Assembly: GCF_039889165.1 (NCBI RefSeq)
Contig: NZ_JAYMYY010000003.1
Location: 310,001-374,000, forward strand
DNA length: 64,000 bases
Direction: 5' to 3'
Origin: Pseudocitrobacter cyperus
Lineage (GTDB): Bacteria > Pseudomonadota > Gammaproteobacteria > Enterobacterales > Enterobacteriaceae
Shown: positions 8,588 to 17,179 of the stretch, one piece after another
Layout: every line of letters starts with the position of its first letter
Numbering within the stretch: position 1 is the first letter of the stretch
Program-made: the position numbers and the translations under genes
The notes under the pieces: model-generated
Databases searched by the model: none
Told to the model about the DNA's origin: nothing
What the model saw: the letters and a program-made list of their open reading frames with translations, nothing else

Positions 8588-8610
8588 GGGCTGCTCATGC
8601 AGCCCTTTTT
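8588..8610 (+). terminator. Terminator/attenuator between recA and recX
   Basis: GGGCTGC-TCAT-GCAGCCC followed by TTTTT forms a typical intrinsic terminator in the recA-recX gap. In E. coli the equivalent hairpin lets a small fraction of recA transcripts continue into recX, which keeps RecX low relative to RecA. Confidence 0.88.
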
Positions 8611-8633
8611 GCATTTGAACGACCGGGAGGGTT

Positions 8634-9134
8634 ATGAACGAGAATGAACCACGTCGATCTGCATATGCTCGTCTGCTGGATCGCGCCATTCGTATTCTGG
8701 CAATGCGCGACCATAGCGAGCAAGAATTGCGTCGCAAACTGACGGCTCCGGTAATGACCAAAAATGGCCCCGAACCTATCGATGCGCCGGAAGAGGACGT
8801 AGAGAAAGTCATCGCCTGGTGTCACGAAAATCGCTATCTCGACGATTTGCGGTTTGTGCAACAGTTTATCGCCAGCCGCAGTCGTAAAGGTTATGGCCCG
8901 GCGCGCATTCGCCAGGAGTTGGGGCAGAAAGGGATTGCCCGCAATGATATTGAACAGGCAATGCGCGAATGCGACATTGACTGGGGTATGCTGGCGCGCG
9001 ATCAGGCTGAACGCAAATATGGCGAACCGTTACCGACAGCATTTACTGAAAAGGTGAAAATCCAGCGCTTTTTGCTTTATCGGGGCTATCTAATGGAAGA
9101 TATCCAGGAAATATGGCGAAATTTTGCCGATTGA
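8634..9134 (+). CDS. recX: RecA regulator RecX
   Basis: A 166-residue protein of the RecX family. It binds RecA and caps filament growth, so limiting recombinase and coprotease activity. The sequence shows the arginine-rich three-helix repeats typical of the family (RKGYGPARIRQEL and related segments). A GGGAGG Shine-Dalgarno precedes the ATG. It is expressed by read-through from recA and is therefore SOS-linked. Confidence 0.95.
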   Translation: MNENEPRRSAYARLLDRAIRILAMRDHSEQELRRKLTAPVMTKNGPEPIDAPEEDVEKVIAWCHENRYLDDLRFVQQFIASRSRKGYGPARIRQELGQKGIARNDIEQAMRECDIDWGMLARDQAERKYGEPLPTAFTEKVKIQRFLLYRGYLMEDIQEIWRNFAD

Positions 9135-9264
9135 GCGCACGGGGGATTTTACTTCCCTTTAAAGAAAACTTATCTTATTCCCACTTTTTCCGTCTGGTAG
9201 CAAGTTGAACAATAAATAACCTGCTACGACGGCGACCATTCGTTAGCTTGATTTCAGGATAATT

Positions 9265-11892
9265 ATGAGCAAGAGCACCGCTGAGATCCGTCAGGCGTTT
9301 CTCGACTTTTTCCATAGCAAGGGACATCAGGTAGTTGCCAGCAGCTCCCTGGTGCCGAATAACGACCCGACCCTGCTGTTTACCAACGCCGGGATGAACC
9401 AGTTCAAGGATGTATTCCTTGGTCTCGACAAACGTAATTATTCTCGCGCGACCACCGCGCAGCGTTGCGTTCGTGCGGGTGGTAAACACAACGATCTGGA
9501 AAACGTCGGCTACACTGCGCGTCACCATACCTTCTTTGAAATGCTGGGGAACTTCAGCTTCGGCGACTACTTCAAACACGACGCTATTCAGTACGCGTGG
9601 GAATTACTGACCGGTGAAAACTGGTTTGCCCTGCCGAAAGAGCGTCTGTGGGTGACCGTTTACGAAACCGATGATGAAGCTTACGAAATCTGGGAAAAAG
9701 AAGTCGGTATCCCGCGTGAGCGCATCATCCGCATCGGCGACAACAAAGGCGCGCCGTATGCTTCCGATAACTTCTGGCAGATGGGCGATACCGGCCCATG
9801 CGGCCCGTGTACCGAGATTTTCTACGATCACGGCGACCACATCTGGGGCGGCCCTCCGGGAACGCCTGAAGAAGACGGCGACCGTTACATCGAGATCTGG
9901 AACATCGTCTTCATGCAGTTCAACCGTCAGGCTGACGGCACCATGGAGCCGTTGCCAAAACCGTCCGTCGACACCGGTATGGGCCTGGAACGTATCACTG
10001 CGGTACTGCAACACGTCAACTCTAACTATGAAATTGACCTGTTCCGTAAACTGATTGACTCCGTGGCAAAAGTCACTGGCGCGACTGACCTGTCTAACAA
10101 GTCGCTGCGCGTGATCGCTGACCACATTCGTTCCTGCGCGTTCCTGATTGCTGATGGTGTTACGCCGTCGAATGAAAACCGTGGCTACGTGCTGCGTCGC
10201 ATCATTCGTCGTGCCATCCGTCACGGCAACATGCTGGGCGCGAAAGACACCTTCTTCTATAAACTGGTTGGCCCGCTGATCGACGTGATGGGTTCTGCCG
10301 GTGAAGAACTGAAACGCCAGCAGGCGCAGGTTGAGCAGGTTCTGAAAACTGAAGAAGAGCAGTTTGCCCGTACGCTGGAACGCGGCCTGGCACTGCTGGA
10401 CGAAGAGCTGTCTAAGCTGACTGGCGACACGCTGGATGGCGAAACCGCTTTCCGTCTGTACGACACCTACGGCTTCCCGGTTGACCTGACGGCAGACGTT
10501 TGCCGTGAACGCGGCCTGAAAGTTGACGAAGCAGGCTTTGAAGCCGCGATGGAAGAGCAGCGCCGTCGTGCGCGTGAATCCAGCGGTTTCGGCGCAGACT
10601 ACAACGCGATGATTCGCGTTGATGGGGCGTCAGAATTTAAAGGTTACGACCATCTGGAACTGAACGGCAACGTGACTGCGCTGTTTATCGACGGTAAAGC
10701 GGTTGATAGCGTGGCGGCCGGTCAGGAAGCGGTTGTCATTCTCGATCAGACACCGTTCTATGCGGAGTCTGGCGGCCAGGTTGGCGATAAAGGCGAGCTG
10801 AAGGGCGCAGGCTTTAGCTTCAGCGTGAATGACACGCAGAAATATGGTCAGGCGATTGGCCATCTCGGTAAGCTGACTTCGGGCTCTCTGAAAGTGGGTG
10901 ATGCGGTGCAGGCTGACGTTGATGAAGCTCGTCGCGCGCGTATCCGTCTGAACCACTCCGCAACGCACCTGATGCATGCGGCGCTGCGCCAGATTCTGGG
11001 CACCCATGTGGCGCAGAAAGGCTCGCTGGTCAATGATAAAGTGCTGCGTTTCGACTTCTCGCATTCAGAAGCGATGAAACCAGAAGAGATTCGCGCGGTC
11101 GAAGATCTGGTAAACGCACAGATTCGTCGTAACCTGCCGGTCGAGACCAATGTGATGGATCTCGACGCCGCAAAAGCGAAAGGCGCAATGGCGCTGTTTG
11201 GCGAAAAATATGATGACCGTGTTCGCGTGCTGAGCATGGGCGATTTCTCTACTGAACTGTGCGGCGGTACTCATGCTTCACGGACTGGTGACATCGGCCT
11301 GTTCCGCATCGTTTCTGAATCCGGTACCGCAGCAGGCGTTCGCCGTATTGAAGCGGTAACTGGTGAAGGGGCGATTGCCAGCCTGCATGCGCAAAGCGAT
11401 CGTTTAGGGGATATCGCCCAGCTACTGAAAGGCGATAGCCATAACCTGACTGAGAAAGTACGCACCATTCTGGAACGTACCCGCCAGTTGGAAAAAGAGC
11501 TGCAGCAGCTTAAAGAGCAGGCGGCAGTGCAGGAGAGTGCGAACCTCTCCAGCAAAGCAGAAAACATCAACGGCGTTAAGCTGTTGGTGAGCGAGCTTTC
11601 CGGCGTTGAGCCGAAAATGCTGCGCACAATGGTTGACGATCTGAAGAACCAGCTTGGTTCCGCCATTATTGTGCTGGCTACCGTGGATGAAGGTAAGGTT
11701 TCTCTGATAGCGGGCGTGTCTAAGGACGTCACTGACCGCGTGAAAGCAGGGGAGCTTATCGGTATGGTAGCTCAGCAGGTTGGCGGCAAAGGCGGTGGTC
11801 GCCCGGACATGGCGCAAGCCGGTGGTACCGACGCGGCAGCACTTCCTGCGGCATTGTCCAGTGTGAAAGGCTGGGTAAGCGCGAAGCTGTAA
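9265..11892 (+). CDS. alaS: Alanyl-tRNA synthetase
   Basis: Class II synthetase of 875 residues that charges tRNA-Ala. It has an N-terminal catalytic domain (class II motifs in the first 250 residues), an editing domain with HSATHLMHAAL (about residues 564-574) and CGGTH (about 666-670) that hydrolyses Ser- and Gly-tRNA-Ala, and a C-terminal C-Ala domain after a coiled segment. The length matches E. coli AlaS (876). A free-standing relative of its editing domain occurs at 50.2-50.9 kb in this window. Confidence 0.98.
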   Translation: MSKSTAEIRQAFLDFFHSKGHQVVASSSLVPNNDPTLLFTNAGMNQFKDVFLGLDKRNYSRATTAQRCVRAGGKHNDLENVGYTARHHTFFEMLGNFSFGDYFKHDAIQYAWELLTGENWFALPKERLWVTVYETDDEAYEIWEKEVGIPRERIIRIGDNKGAPYASDNFWQMGDTGPCGPCTEIFYDHGDHIWGGPPGTPEEDGDRYIEIWNIVFMQFNRQADGTMEPLPKPSVDTGMGLERITAVLQHVNSNYEIDLFRKLIDSVAKVTGATDLSNKSLRVIADHIRSCAFLIADGVTPSNENRGYVLRRIIRRAIRHGNMLGAKDTFFYKLVGPLIDVMGSAGEELKRQQAQVEQVLKTEEEQFARTLERGLALLDEELSKLTGDTLDGETAFRLYDTYGFPVDLTADVCRERGLKVDEAGFEAAMEEQRRRARESSGFGADYNAMIRVDGASEFKGYDHLELNGNVTALFIDGKAVDSVAAGQEAVVILDQTPFYAESGGQVGDKGELKGAGFSFSVNDTQKYGQAIGHLGKLTSGSLKVGDAVQADVDEARRARIRLNHSATHLMHAALRQILGTHVAQKGSLVNDKVLRFDFSHSEAMKPEEIRAVEDLVNAQIRRNLPVETNVMDLDAAKAKGAMALFGEKYDDRVRVLSMGDFSTELCGGTHASRTGDIGLFRIVSESGTAAGVRRIEAVTGEGAIASLHAQSDRLGDIAQLLKGDSHNLTEKVRTILERTRQLEKELQQLKEQAAVQESANLSSKAENINGVKLLVSELSGVEPKMLRTMVDDLKNQLGSAIIVLATVDEGKVSLIAGVSKDVTDRVKAGELIGMVAQQVGGKGGGRPDMAQAGGTDAAALPAALSSVKGWVSAKL

Positions 11893-11905
11893 CGACTTCT
11901 GTGTT

Positions 11906-11934
11906 GGCGTCTTAACGTTAATTGTTAAGACGCC
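11906..11934 (+). terminator. Hairpin after alaS
   Basis: GGCGTCTTAAC and GTTAAGACGCC form a perfect 11-bp stem just past the alaS stop, followed only by TTGCAT. It may be a weak terminator or an RNA-stabilising hairpin ahead of csrA. Confidence 0.6.
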
Positions 11935-12128
11935 TTGCATATGGAGTACCGATAACGATAAAGTCAGGTTGAAGTCATGTATATCGGCTAAACTTACGTT
12001 TAACAGAATGTGATGCCATGACTACATGCACGTAAGGTGTTTGTCATCGCTAAACTTTTGGCGTTATATGATGGAGAATGCCGGGATACAGAGAGACCCG
12101 ACTCTTTTAATCTTTCAAGGAGCAAAGA

Positions 12129-12314
12129 ATGCTGATTCTGACTCGTCGAGTTGGTGAGACCCTCATGATTGGAGATGAGGTCACTGTGACAGTTTTAGGG
12201 GTGAAGGGTAACCAGGTGCGCATCGGCGTAAACGCCCCGAAAGAAGTATCTGTTCACCGTGAAGAGATCTACCAGCGTATCCAGGCTGAAAAATCCCAGC
12301 AGTCCAGTTACTAA
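12129..12314 (+). CDS. csrA: Carbon storage regulator CsrA
   Basis: Homodimeric RNA-binding protein of 61 residues that binds GGA-containing hairpins at ribosome binding sites and represses glycogen synthesis, biofilm and virulence functions. The sequence [15 protein letters not shown]...[18 protein letters not shown] is the canonical enteric protein. An AAGGAGC Shine-Dalgarno, itself a possible CsrA autoregulation site, precedes the ATG. The alaS-csrA-serV order is conserved. Confidence 0.99.
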
Positions 12315-12320
12315 GTTCTC

Positions 12321-12345
12321 GCGTCTCACCCTTCCGGTGAGACGC
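12321..12345 (+). terminator. Terminator hairpin after csrA
   Basis: GCGTCTCACC and GGTGAGACGC form a 10-bp stem with a CTTCC loop right after csrA. The downstream U tract is weak. Confidence 0.7.
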
Positions 12346-12551
12346 AACCTTCCCTGATTTTCCGTTTTATCTCCTCGATTTCATCTCTTCTGTTCGTTGC
12401 TGGCAATTTATCGCGGCTGCCGAGCCTCATTCTTTCTGTTTTGTTTTACCGTGAGTTAGCGATTTTACTGTTGAGAAAACAGGCTTTTTGCCGTTTTAAC
12501 CATCTAATTGTGCGCGAAGTGTGCAAACGATAAAAGGTCTCGAAAAATTGT

Positions 12552-12579
12552 TTGACTTATAAAGCCCAGAAAGTAATAT
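12552..12579 (+). promoter_or_regulatory. Promoter of the serV-argV tRNA operon
   Basis: TTGACT (12552-12557) and TAATAT (12574-12579) are spaced by 16 bp and followed by a GC-rich discriminator GTGCGCC. That combination is typical of stringently controlled stable-RNA promoters. It lies about 60 bp before the first tRNA. Confidence 0.65.
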
Positions 12580-12641
12580 GTGCGCCACGCAGCGACGAAG
12601 AGCTTTTAACGAGTTCTCCGAAGCACTCGTAAGAGGCGTGT

Positions 12642-12734
12642 GGTGAGGTGGCCGAGAGGCTGAAGGCGCTCCCCTGCTAAGGGAGTATGCGGTCAAAAGC
12701 TGCATCCGGGGTTCGAATCCCCGCCTCACCGCCA
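12642..12734 (+). tRNA. serV: tRNA-Ser (anticodon GCU)
   Basis: A 93-nt class II tRNA with a long variable arm, anticodon GCT in CCCCTGCTAAGGG, the TTCGAATCC T-loop and an encoded CCA end. GGTGAGG pairs with CCTCACC in the acceptor stem. It heads the serV-argV tRNA cluster downstream of csrA. Confidence 0.97.
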
Positions 12735-12738
12735 TTTT

Positions 12739-12815
12739 GCATCCGTAGCTCAGCTGGATAGAGTACTCGGCTACGAACCGAGCGGTCGGAGGTTCGAATC
12801 CTCCCGGATGCACCA
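12739..12815 (+). tRNA. tRNA-Arg (anticodon ACG), copy 1
   Basis: A 77-nt tRNA with acceptor stem GCATCCG/CGGATGC, anticodon ACG (A34 is normally edited to inosine to read CGU, CGC and CGA) and encoded CCA. It is only 4 nt after tRNA-Ser. All four Arg copies here appear identical. Confidence 0.97.
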
Positions 12816-12872
12816 TCTTACTTAGCATTGCATTAGTGGTGCTAAATCGAGTAGTAAAGTAAGTTTCCCGAT

Positions 12873-12949
12873 GCATCCGTAGCTCAGCTGGATAGAGTAC
12901 TCGGCTACGAACCGAGCGGTCGGAGGTTCGAATCCTCCCGGATGCACCA
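12873..12949 (+). tRNA. tRNA-Arg (anticodon ACG), copy 2
   Basis: Identical to copy 1, with encoded CCA. It begins the first full 266-bp repeat unit of the cluster. Confidence 0.97.
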
Positions 12950-13138
12950 TATTCTCCAGGATAACAGCGAGTCTGTTGTTTCAGGTTCTGCGAAGTCATA
13001 GCAGGCACCAGGGAGGATAGCGTTGCTTTAGCAACGACCCATCGGGCGAGGCGCAGCCGAGTAATCCTCCCGGATGCACCATCTTACTTAATATCATTTT
13101 CGTGATATCAACATCGGCAGTAAAGCAAGTTTCCCGAT

Positions 13139-13215
13139 GCATCCGTAGCTCAGCTGGATAGAGTACTCGGCTACGAACCGAGCGGTCGGAGGTTCGAATC
13201 CTCCCGGATGCACCA
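13139..13215 (+). tRNA. tRNA-Arg (anticodon ACG), copy 3
   Basis: Identical to copies 1 and 2, positioned exactly 266 bp after copy 2. Confidence 0.97.
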
Positions 13216-13404
13216 TATTCTCCGAGATAACAATTGATTTGTTGTTTCAGGTTCTGCGAGATAATCGCAAGTACCAGGGAGGATAGCGTTGCTTTAGCAA
13301 CGACCCGTAGGGCGAGGGGCACCCGAGTAATCCTCCCGGATGCACCATCTTACTTGATATCATTTCTGTGATATCAATATCGGCAGTGAAGCAAGTCTCC
13401 CGAT

Positions 13405-13481
13405 GCATCCGTAGCTCAGCTGGATAGAGTACTCGGCTACGAACCGAGCGGTCGGAGGTTCGAATCCTCCCGGATGCACCA
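13405..13481 (+). tRNA. tRNA-Arg (anticodon ACG), copy 4
   Basis: Identical to the other copies, positioned exactly 266 bp after copy 3. It is the last tRNA of the cluster. Confidence 0.97.
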
Positions 13482-13720
13482 TATTCTCCAGGATAACAGT
13501 GAGTCTGTTGTTGCAGGTTCTGCGAAGTCATCGCAGGCACCAGGGAGGATAGCGTTGCTTTAGCAACGACCCATCGGGCGAGGCGCAGCCGAGTAATCCT
13601 CCCGGATGCACCATCTTCTCCTTTCCGTTTTCTTCTTCTCCAACGATTCAGCAAGTCAGCGACAAAAACCGCCTTTTACGTTAAAGTAACATCTCACTTT
13701 ATCTTGTCTGTGAGAACGTG

Positions 13721-14287
13721 ATGTACGAACGCTACGCGGGATTAATCTTTGATATGGATGGCACCATCCTGGACACCGAACCTACGCACCGTAAAGCGTG
13801 GCATGAGGTGCTGGGACGTTATGGTATGCGTTTCGACGAACAGGCGATGGTCGCCCTTAACGGTTCTCCTACTTGGCGTATCGCGCAGGCTATCATTGAA
13901 CTTCATCAGGCCGATCTCGACCCTCATCTTCTGGCACAGGAAAAAACAGCCGCCGTTAAAGCGATGCTGCTGGACTCTGTGACGCCGTTACCGCTTATTG
14001 ATGTGGTAAAAGCCTGGCACGGACGTCGCCCTATGGCGGTCGGTACAGGCAGCGAGAGCGCCATTGCTGAGGCGTTGCTGGCTCATCTTGGCTTGCGGCA
14101 CTATTTTTCTGCTGTAGTGGCCGCCGATCACGTCAAAAATCACAAACCCGCGCCCGATACTTTTCTGCTTTGTGCACAACGCTTGGGCGTCGCGCCGGAA
14201 AAATGTGTGGTGTTTGAAGATGCGGATTTTGGCCTGCAGGCGGCAAGAAGCGCCGGTATGGACGCTGTTGACGTTCGTCTGCTGTGA
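13721..14287 (+). CDS. yqaB: Fructose-1-phosphate phosphatase YqaB (HAD family)
   Basis: HAD-superfamily phosphatase of 188 residues. The N-terminal motif FDMDGTILDTEP carries the nucleophile Asp and the general acid Asp. Motif III contains NHKPAPDTF and motif IV VVFEDADFG. E. coli YqaB dephosphorylates fructose 1-phosphate and 6-phosphogluconate. The ATG at 13721 gives the family length. Its stop overlaps the yqaA start by 4 bp. Confidence 0.94.
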   Translation: MYERYAGLIFDMDGTILDTEPTHRKAWHEVLGRYGMRFDEQAMVALNGSPTWRIAQAIIELHQADLDPHLLAQEKTAAVKAMLLDSVTPLPLIDVVKAWHGRRPMAVGTGSESAIAEALLAHLGLRHYFSAVVAADHVKNHKPAPDTFLLCAQRLGVAPEKCVVFEDADFGLQAARSAGMDAVDVRLL

Positions 14288-14712
14288 ATGACGGGCTGGC
14301 GCTGGCGTCGTTATTCGCCAGCAGCTTTCTGAGCGCAACGCTGCTGCCGGGCAACTCCGAAGCGGTACTTGTGGCGCTTCTCGTCTCTGGCCTCAGCCAC
14401 CCCTGGCTTTTAGTATTAGTAGCAACAATGGGTAATAGCCTTGGTGGGGCAACAAACGTTATCCTTGGACGGTTGTTTCCCGTGCGTAAGCAATCGCGCT
14501 GGCAGGAAAAAGCGACATCCTGGTTAAAACGTTACGGCGCAGCCACACTGTTACTGAGCTGGATGCCCGTTATCGGTGATTTACTGTGTCTGCTGGCGGG
14601 ATGGATGCGTATCTCCTGGGGACCGGTGCTCTTTTTTTTGTGCCTTGGAAAAGCGTTACGCTACATTGTGGTAGCGGCGGCGACGCTCCAGGGTATGACG
14701 TGGTGGCACTAA
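14284..14712 (+). CDS. yqaA: Inner membrane protein YqaA (DedA/SNARE-associated family)
   Basis: Small membrane protein of 142 residues with a GTG start overlapping the yqaB stop (GTGA). It has hydrophobic segments at both ends and the motif GNSLGGATNVILGRLFP typical of short DedA-family proteins. The role is unknown. It forms an operon with yqaB and lies 78 bp before gshA. Confidence 0.92.
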   Translation: MNDGLALASLFASSFLSATLLPGNSEAVLVALLVSGLSHPWLLVLVATMGNSLGGATNVILGRLFPVRKQSRWQEKATSWLKRYGAATLLLSWMPVIGDLLCLLAGWMRISWGPVLFFLCLGKALRYIVVAAATLQGMTWWH

Positions 14713-14790
14713 TTGGATTGCTTGTGACCTTTAATCGTCAACCATTACAATTATGCTTAATAAAATGATATCGACAGGCGGGAGGTCAAT

Positions 14791-16347
14791 TTGATCCCGG
14801 ATGTATCACAGGCGCTGACCTGGCTGGAAAAACACCCTGACGCTTTGAAAGGGATAAATCGTGGTCTTGAACGTGAGACGTTGCGCGTTAATGCTGATGG
14901 CTCTCTGGCAACAACCGGACACCCGGAATCGCTGGGCTCGACGCTGACCCATAAATGGATCACCACCGATTTTGCCGAAGCGCTGCTGGAATTTATCACT
15001 CCGGTTGATGGCGACGTCAATCATATGCTTACTTTCCTGCGTGATGTTCACCGTTACACGGCGCGTCATTTGGGAGATGAGCGGATGTGGCCGTTGAGTA
15101 TGCCGTGCTACATCGCGCCGGGCCAGGATATCGAACTGGCGCAGTACGGTACGTCTAACGTGGGGCGTCTGAAAACGCTGTACCGCGAAGGGCTGAAGAA
15201 CCGCTATGGCGCGCTGATGCAAACCATCTCTGGTGTGCATTACAACTTCTCGCTGCCGATGGCCTTCTGGCAGGCGAAATGCGGCGTGACGGATGCTGAG
15301 AGCGGTAAAGAGGCGATCTCCGCTGGCTATTTCCGCGCGATCCGCAACTATTACCGTTTTGGCTGGGTGATCCCATATCTGTTTGGTGCGTCTCCGGCGA
15401 TTTGCTCCTCCTTCCTGCAAGGGAAAGAGAGTGCGTTGCCGTTTGAGAAAACCGAATGTGGCATGTATTACCTGCCTTACGCGACCTCTCTGCGCCTGAG
15501 CGACCTGGGTTATACCAATAAGTCGCAAAGCAATCTCGGAATTACGTTTAACGAATTGCACGAATATGTGGCAGGCTTAAAACGGGCGATCAAAACGCCG
15601 TCGGAGGAATACGCGCGTATTGGCGTGGAAAAAGACGGTAAGCGTTTGCAGATCAACAGCAATATTTTGCAGATTGAAAATGAGCTTTACGCGCCGATTC
15701 GCCCGAAACGCGTCACCCGCAGCGGTGAGAATCCGTCCGATGCGCTGCTGCGCGGCGGTATTGAGTATATCGAAGTACGTTCGTTAGATATCAACCCGTT
15801 CTCGCCAATTGGCGTGGACGAGCAGCAGATCCGCTTCCTTGACCTGTTTATGGTCTGGTGTGTGCTGGCGGATGCGCCGGAAATGAGCAGTCAGGAATTG
15901 CAGTGCACGCGCACTAACTGGAATCGCGTGATTCTGGAAGGGCGTAAGCCGGGCCTGACGCTGGGTATCGGTTGCGAAACCGCGCAGTTCCCATTGCAGA
16001 AAGTGGGTAAAGATCTGTTCCGCGATCTCAAACGCGTGGCGCAGACCATGGACAGCATTGAAGGCGGAGATGCCTATCAAAAAGTGTGCGATGAACTGGT
16101 CGCCTGCTTCGATAATCCGGAATTAACTTTCTCAGCCCGCATTCTGCGTTCTATGCTTGATGAAGGAATTGGCGGAACCGGTAAGGCACTGGCGGAGCAG
16201 TATCGTAATATGCTGCGTGAAGAGCCGCTGGAGATCCTCACAGAAGAGGAGTTTGCTGCGGAACGTGATGCCTCCGTTGAACGTCAGCGTAAGCTGGAAG
16301 CGTCGGACACGGAATCATTTGAAGCGTTGCTGGCAAAACACGCCTGA
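14791..16347 (+). CDS. gshA: Glutamate-cysteine ligase
   Basis: Catalyses the first and rate-limiting step of glutathione synthesis, ATP-dependent joining of L-glutamate and L-cysteine. The 518-residue protein matches E. coli GshA throughout. The start is a rare TTG preceded by GGGAGGT about 6 nt upstream, as in E. coli, where it keeps translation low. The protein ends in KHA. Confidence 0.98.
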   Translation: MIPDVSQALTWLEKHPDALKGINRGLERETLRVNADGSLATTGHPESLGSTLTHKWITTDFAEALLEFITPVDGDVNHMLTFLRDVHRYTARHLGDERMWPLSMPCYIAPGQDIELAQYGTSNVGRLKTLYREGLKNRYGALMQTISGVHYNFSLPMAFWQAKCGVTDAESGKEAISAGYFRAIRNYYRFGWVIPYLFGASPAICSSFLQGKESALPFEKTECGMYYLPYATSLRLSDLGYTNKSQSNLGITFNELHEYVAGLKRAIKTPSEEYARIGVEKDGKRLQINSNILQIENELYAPIRPKRVTRSGENPSDALLRGGIEYIEVRSLDINPFSPIGVDEQQIRFLDLFMVWCVLADAPEMSSQELQCTRTNWNRVILEGRKPGLTLGIGCETAQFPLQKVGKDLFRDLKRVAQTMDSIEGGDAYQKVCDELVACFDNPELTFSARILRSMLDEGIGGTGKALAEQYRNMLREEPLEILTEEEFAAERDASVERQRKLEASDTESFEALLAKHA

Positions 16348-16355
16348 CAGAAAAG

Positions 16356-16428
16356 AAAAAGGCCACATCACTGTGGCCAAATATACATCTCTGAATTCAG
16401 GGATGATGATAACAAATGCGCGTCTTTC
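16356..16428 (-). ncRNA. micA: MicA small RNA
   Basis: On the minus strand, GAAAGACGCGCATTTGTTAT starts at 16428 and the RNA ends in a GGCCACAGTGATGTGGCC hairpin plus U tract at 16356. This matches the enteric MicA (SraD) sRNA between gshA and luxS. With Hfq it represses ompA and other porin mRNAs. A sigma-E promoter is visible upstream: GAACTC (16461-16456) and GTCTGA (16440-16435), spaced 15 bp. Confidence 0.93.
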
Positions 16429-16434
16429 ATATAC

Positions 16435-16461
16435 TCAGACTCGCACTGGAATGAAGAGTTC
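16435..16461 (-). promoter_or_regulatory. Sigma-E promoter of micA
   Basis: GAACTC and GTCTGA with a 15-bp spacer agree with the sigma-E consensus (GGAACTT/GTCTGA) and place the start at the MicA 5' end. This ties MicA to envelope stress. Confidence 0.75.
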
Positions 16462-16590
16462 AGTTTTTTTATAAAAAAATCACTTTATCCCGAAAAATCC
16501 TGACCGGATAGTGTTAAACGTTTTATTTTTCAGTGAGTTATGATGTAAAAATAAAACGCCGGGGATGAGGGATACACCGGAGGTTACGAA

Positions 16591-17106
16591 ATGCCGTTGT
16601 TAGATAGCTTCACTGTCGATCACACCCGTATGGAAGCCCCAGCCGTTCGTGTAGCCAAAACGATGAACACGCCGCATGGCGACGCGATCACCGTTTTCGA
16701 CCTGCGCTTCTGTGTGCCGAACAAAGAAGTGATGCCTGAGAAAGGTATCCACACTCTGGAGCACCTGTTTGCCGGCTTCATGCGTAATCATCTGAATGGT
16801 AACGGCGTAGAGATAATCGACATCTCCCCGATGGGCTGCCGCACCGGTTTCTACATGAGCCTGATTGGTACGCCGGATGAGCAGCGCGTGGCAGATGCGT
16901 GGAAGGCGGCGATGGCGGACGTGCTGAAGGTTCAAGATCAGAATCAGATCCCGGAACTGAACGTTTACCAGTGCGGTACGTATCAGATGCACTCCCTGGC
17001 GGAAGCACAGGATATCGCGCGCCATATTCTCGACCGCGACGTGCGTGTGAACAGCAACGATGAGCTGGCGCTGCCGAAAGAGAAGTTGCAGGAACTGCAT
17101 ATCTAG
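16591..17106 (+). CDS. luxS: S-ribosylhomocysteine lyase LuxS
   Basis: Iron/zinc enzyme of the activated methyl cycle. It splits S-ribosylhomocysteine into homocysteine and the autoinducer-2 precursor DPD. The 171-residue protein has the HTLEH metal motif around residues 54-58 and the Cys near 84 in MGCRTGF. A strong ACCGGAGG Shine-Dalgarno precedes the ATG. It sits between micA and the bidirectional terminator facing emrB. Confidence 0.98.
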   Translation: MPLLDSFTVDHTRMEAPAVRVAKTMNTPHGDAITVFDLRFCVPNKEVMPEKGIHTLEHLFAGFMRNHLNGNGVEIIDISPMGCRTGFYMSLIGTPDEQRVADAWKAAMADVLKVQDQNQIPELNVYQCGTYQMHSLAEAQDIARHILDRDVRVNSNDELALPKEKLQELHI

Positions 17107-17147
17107 TCTGATTTTACCGGATACAGCAGGCCCGGTAAGCGGGCAAC

Positions 17148-17172
17148 AAAAAAGGGCCATCTGGCCCTTTTT
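17148..17172. terminator. Bidirectional terminator between luxS and emrB
   Basis: AAAAAAGGGCCATCTGGCCC followed by TTTTTT is symmetric and can end both the luxS transcript (+) and the emrRAB transcript (-). Confidence 0.9.
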
Positions 17173-17179
17173 TCACATC

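Larger units (their letters stand above)
12873..13618 (+). repeat. Tandem 266-bp tRNA-Arg/spacer repeats
   Basis: Three units begin at 12873, 13139 and 13405. Each holds a tRNA-Arg, then a conserved spacer with a GCGTTGCTTTAGCAACG hairpin nested between GGGAGGAT and ATCCTCCC. Each spacer ends in a copy of the last 19 nt of the tRNA (13063-13081, 13329-13347 and 13595-13613), which looks like a tRNA 3' end without its body. This recalls the rtT-type repeats described at E. coli tyrT. Reverse-strand ORFs here are repeat artefacts. The third unit is cut short after its tRNA-end copy. Confidence 0.85.

Noticed and set aside
12496..13654. Three minus-strand reading frames of 108-170 codons across the tRNA cluster
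   Set aside because: They run antisense through tRNA-Arg genes and their repeated spacers; the shared peptide is the reverse translation of the repeat.
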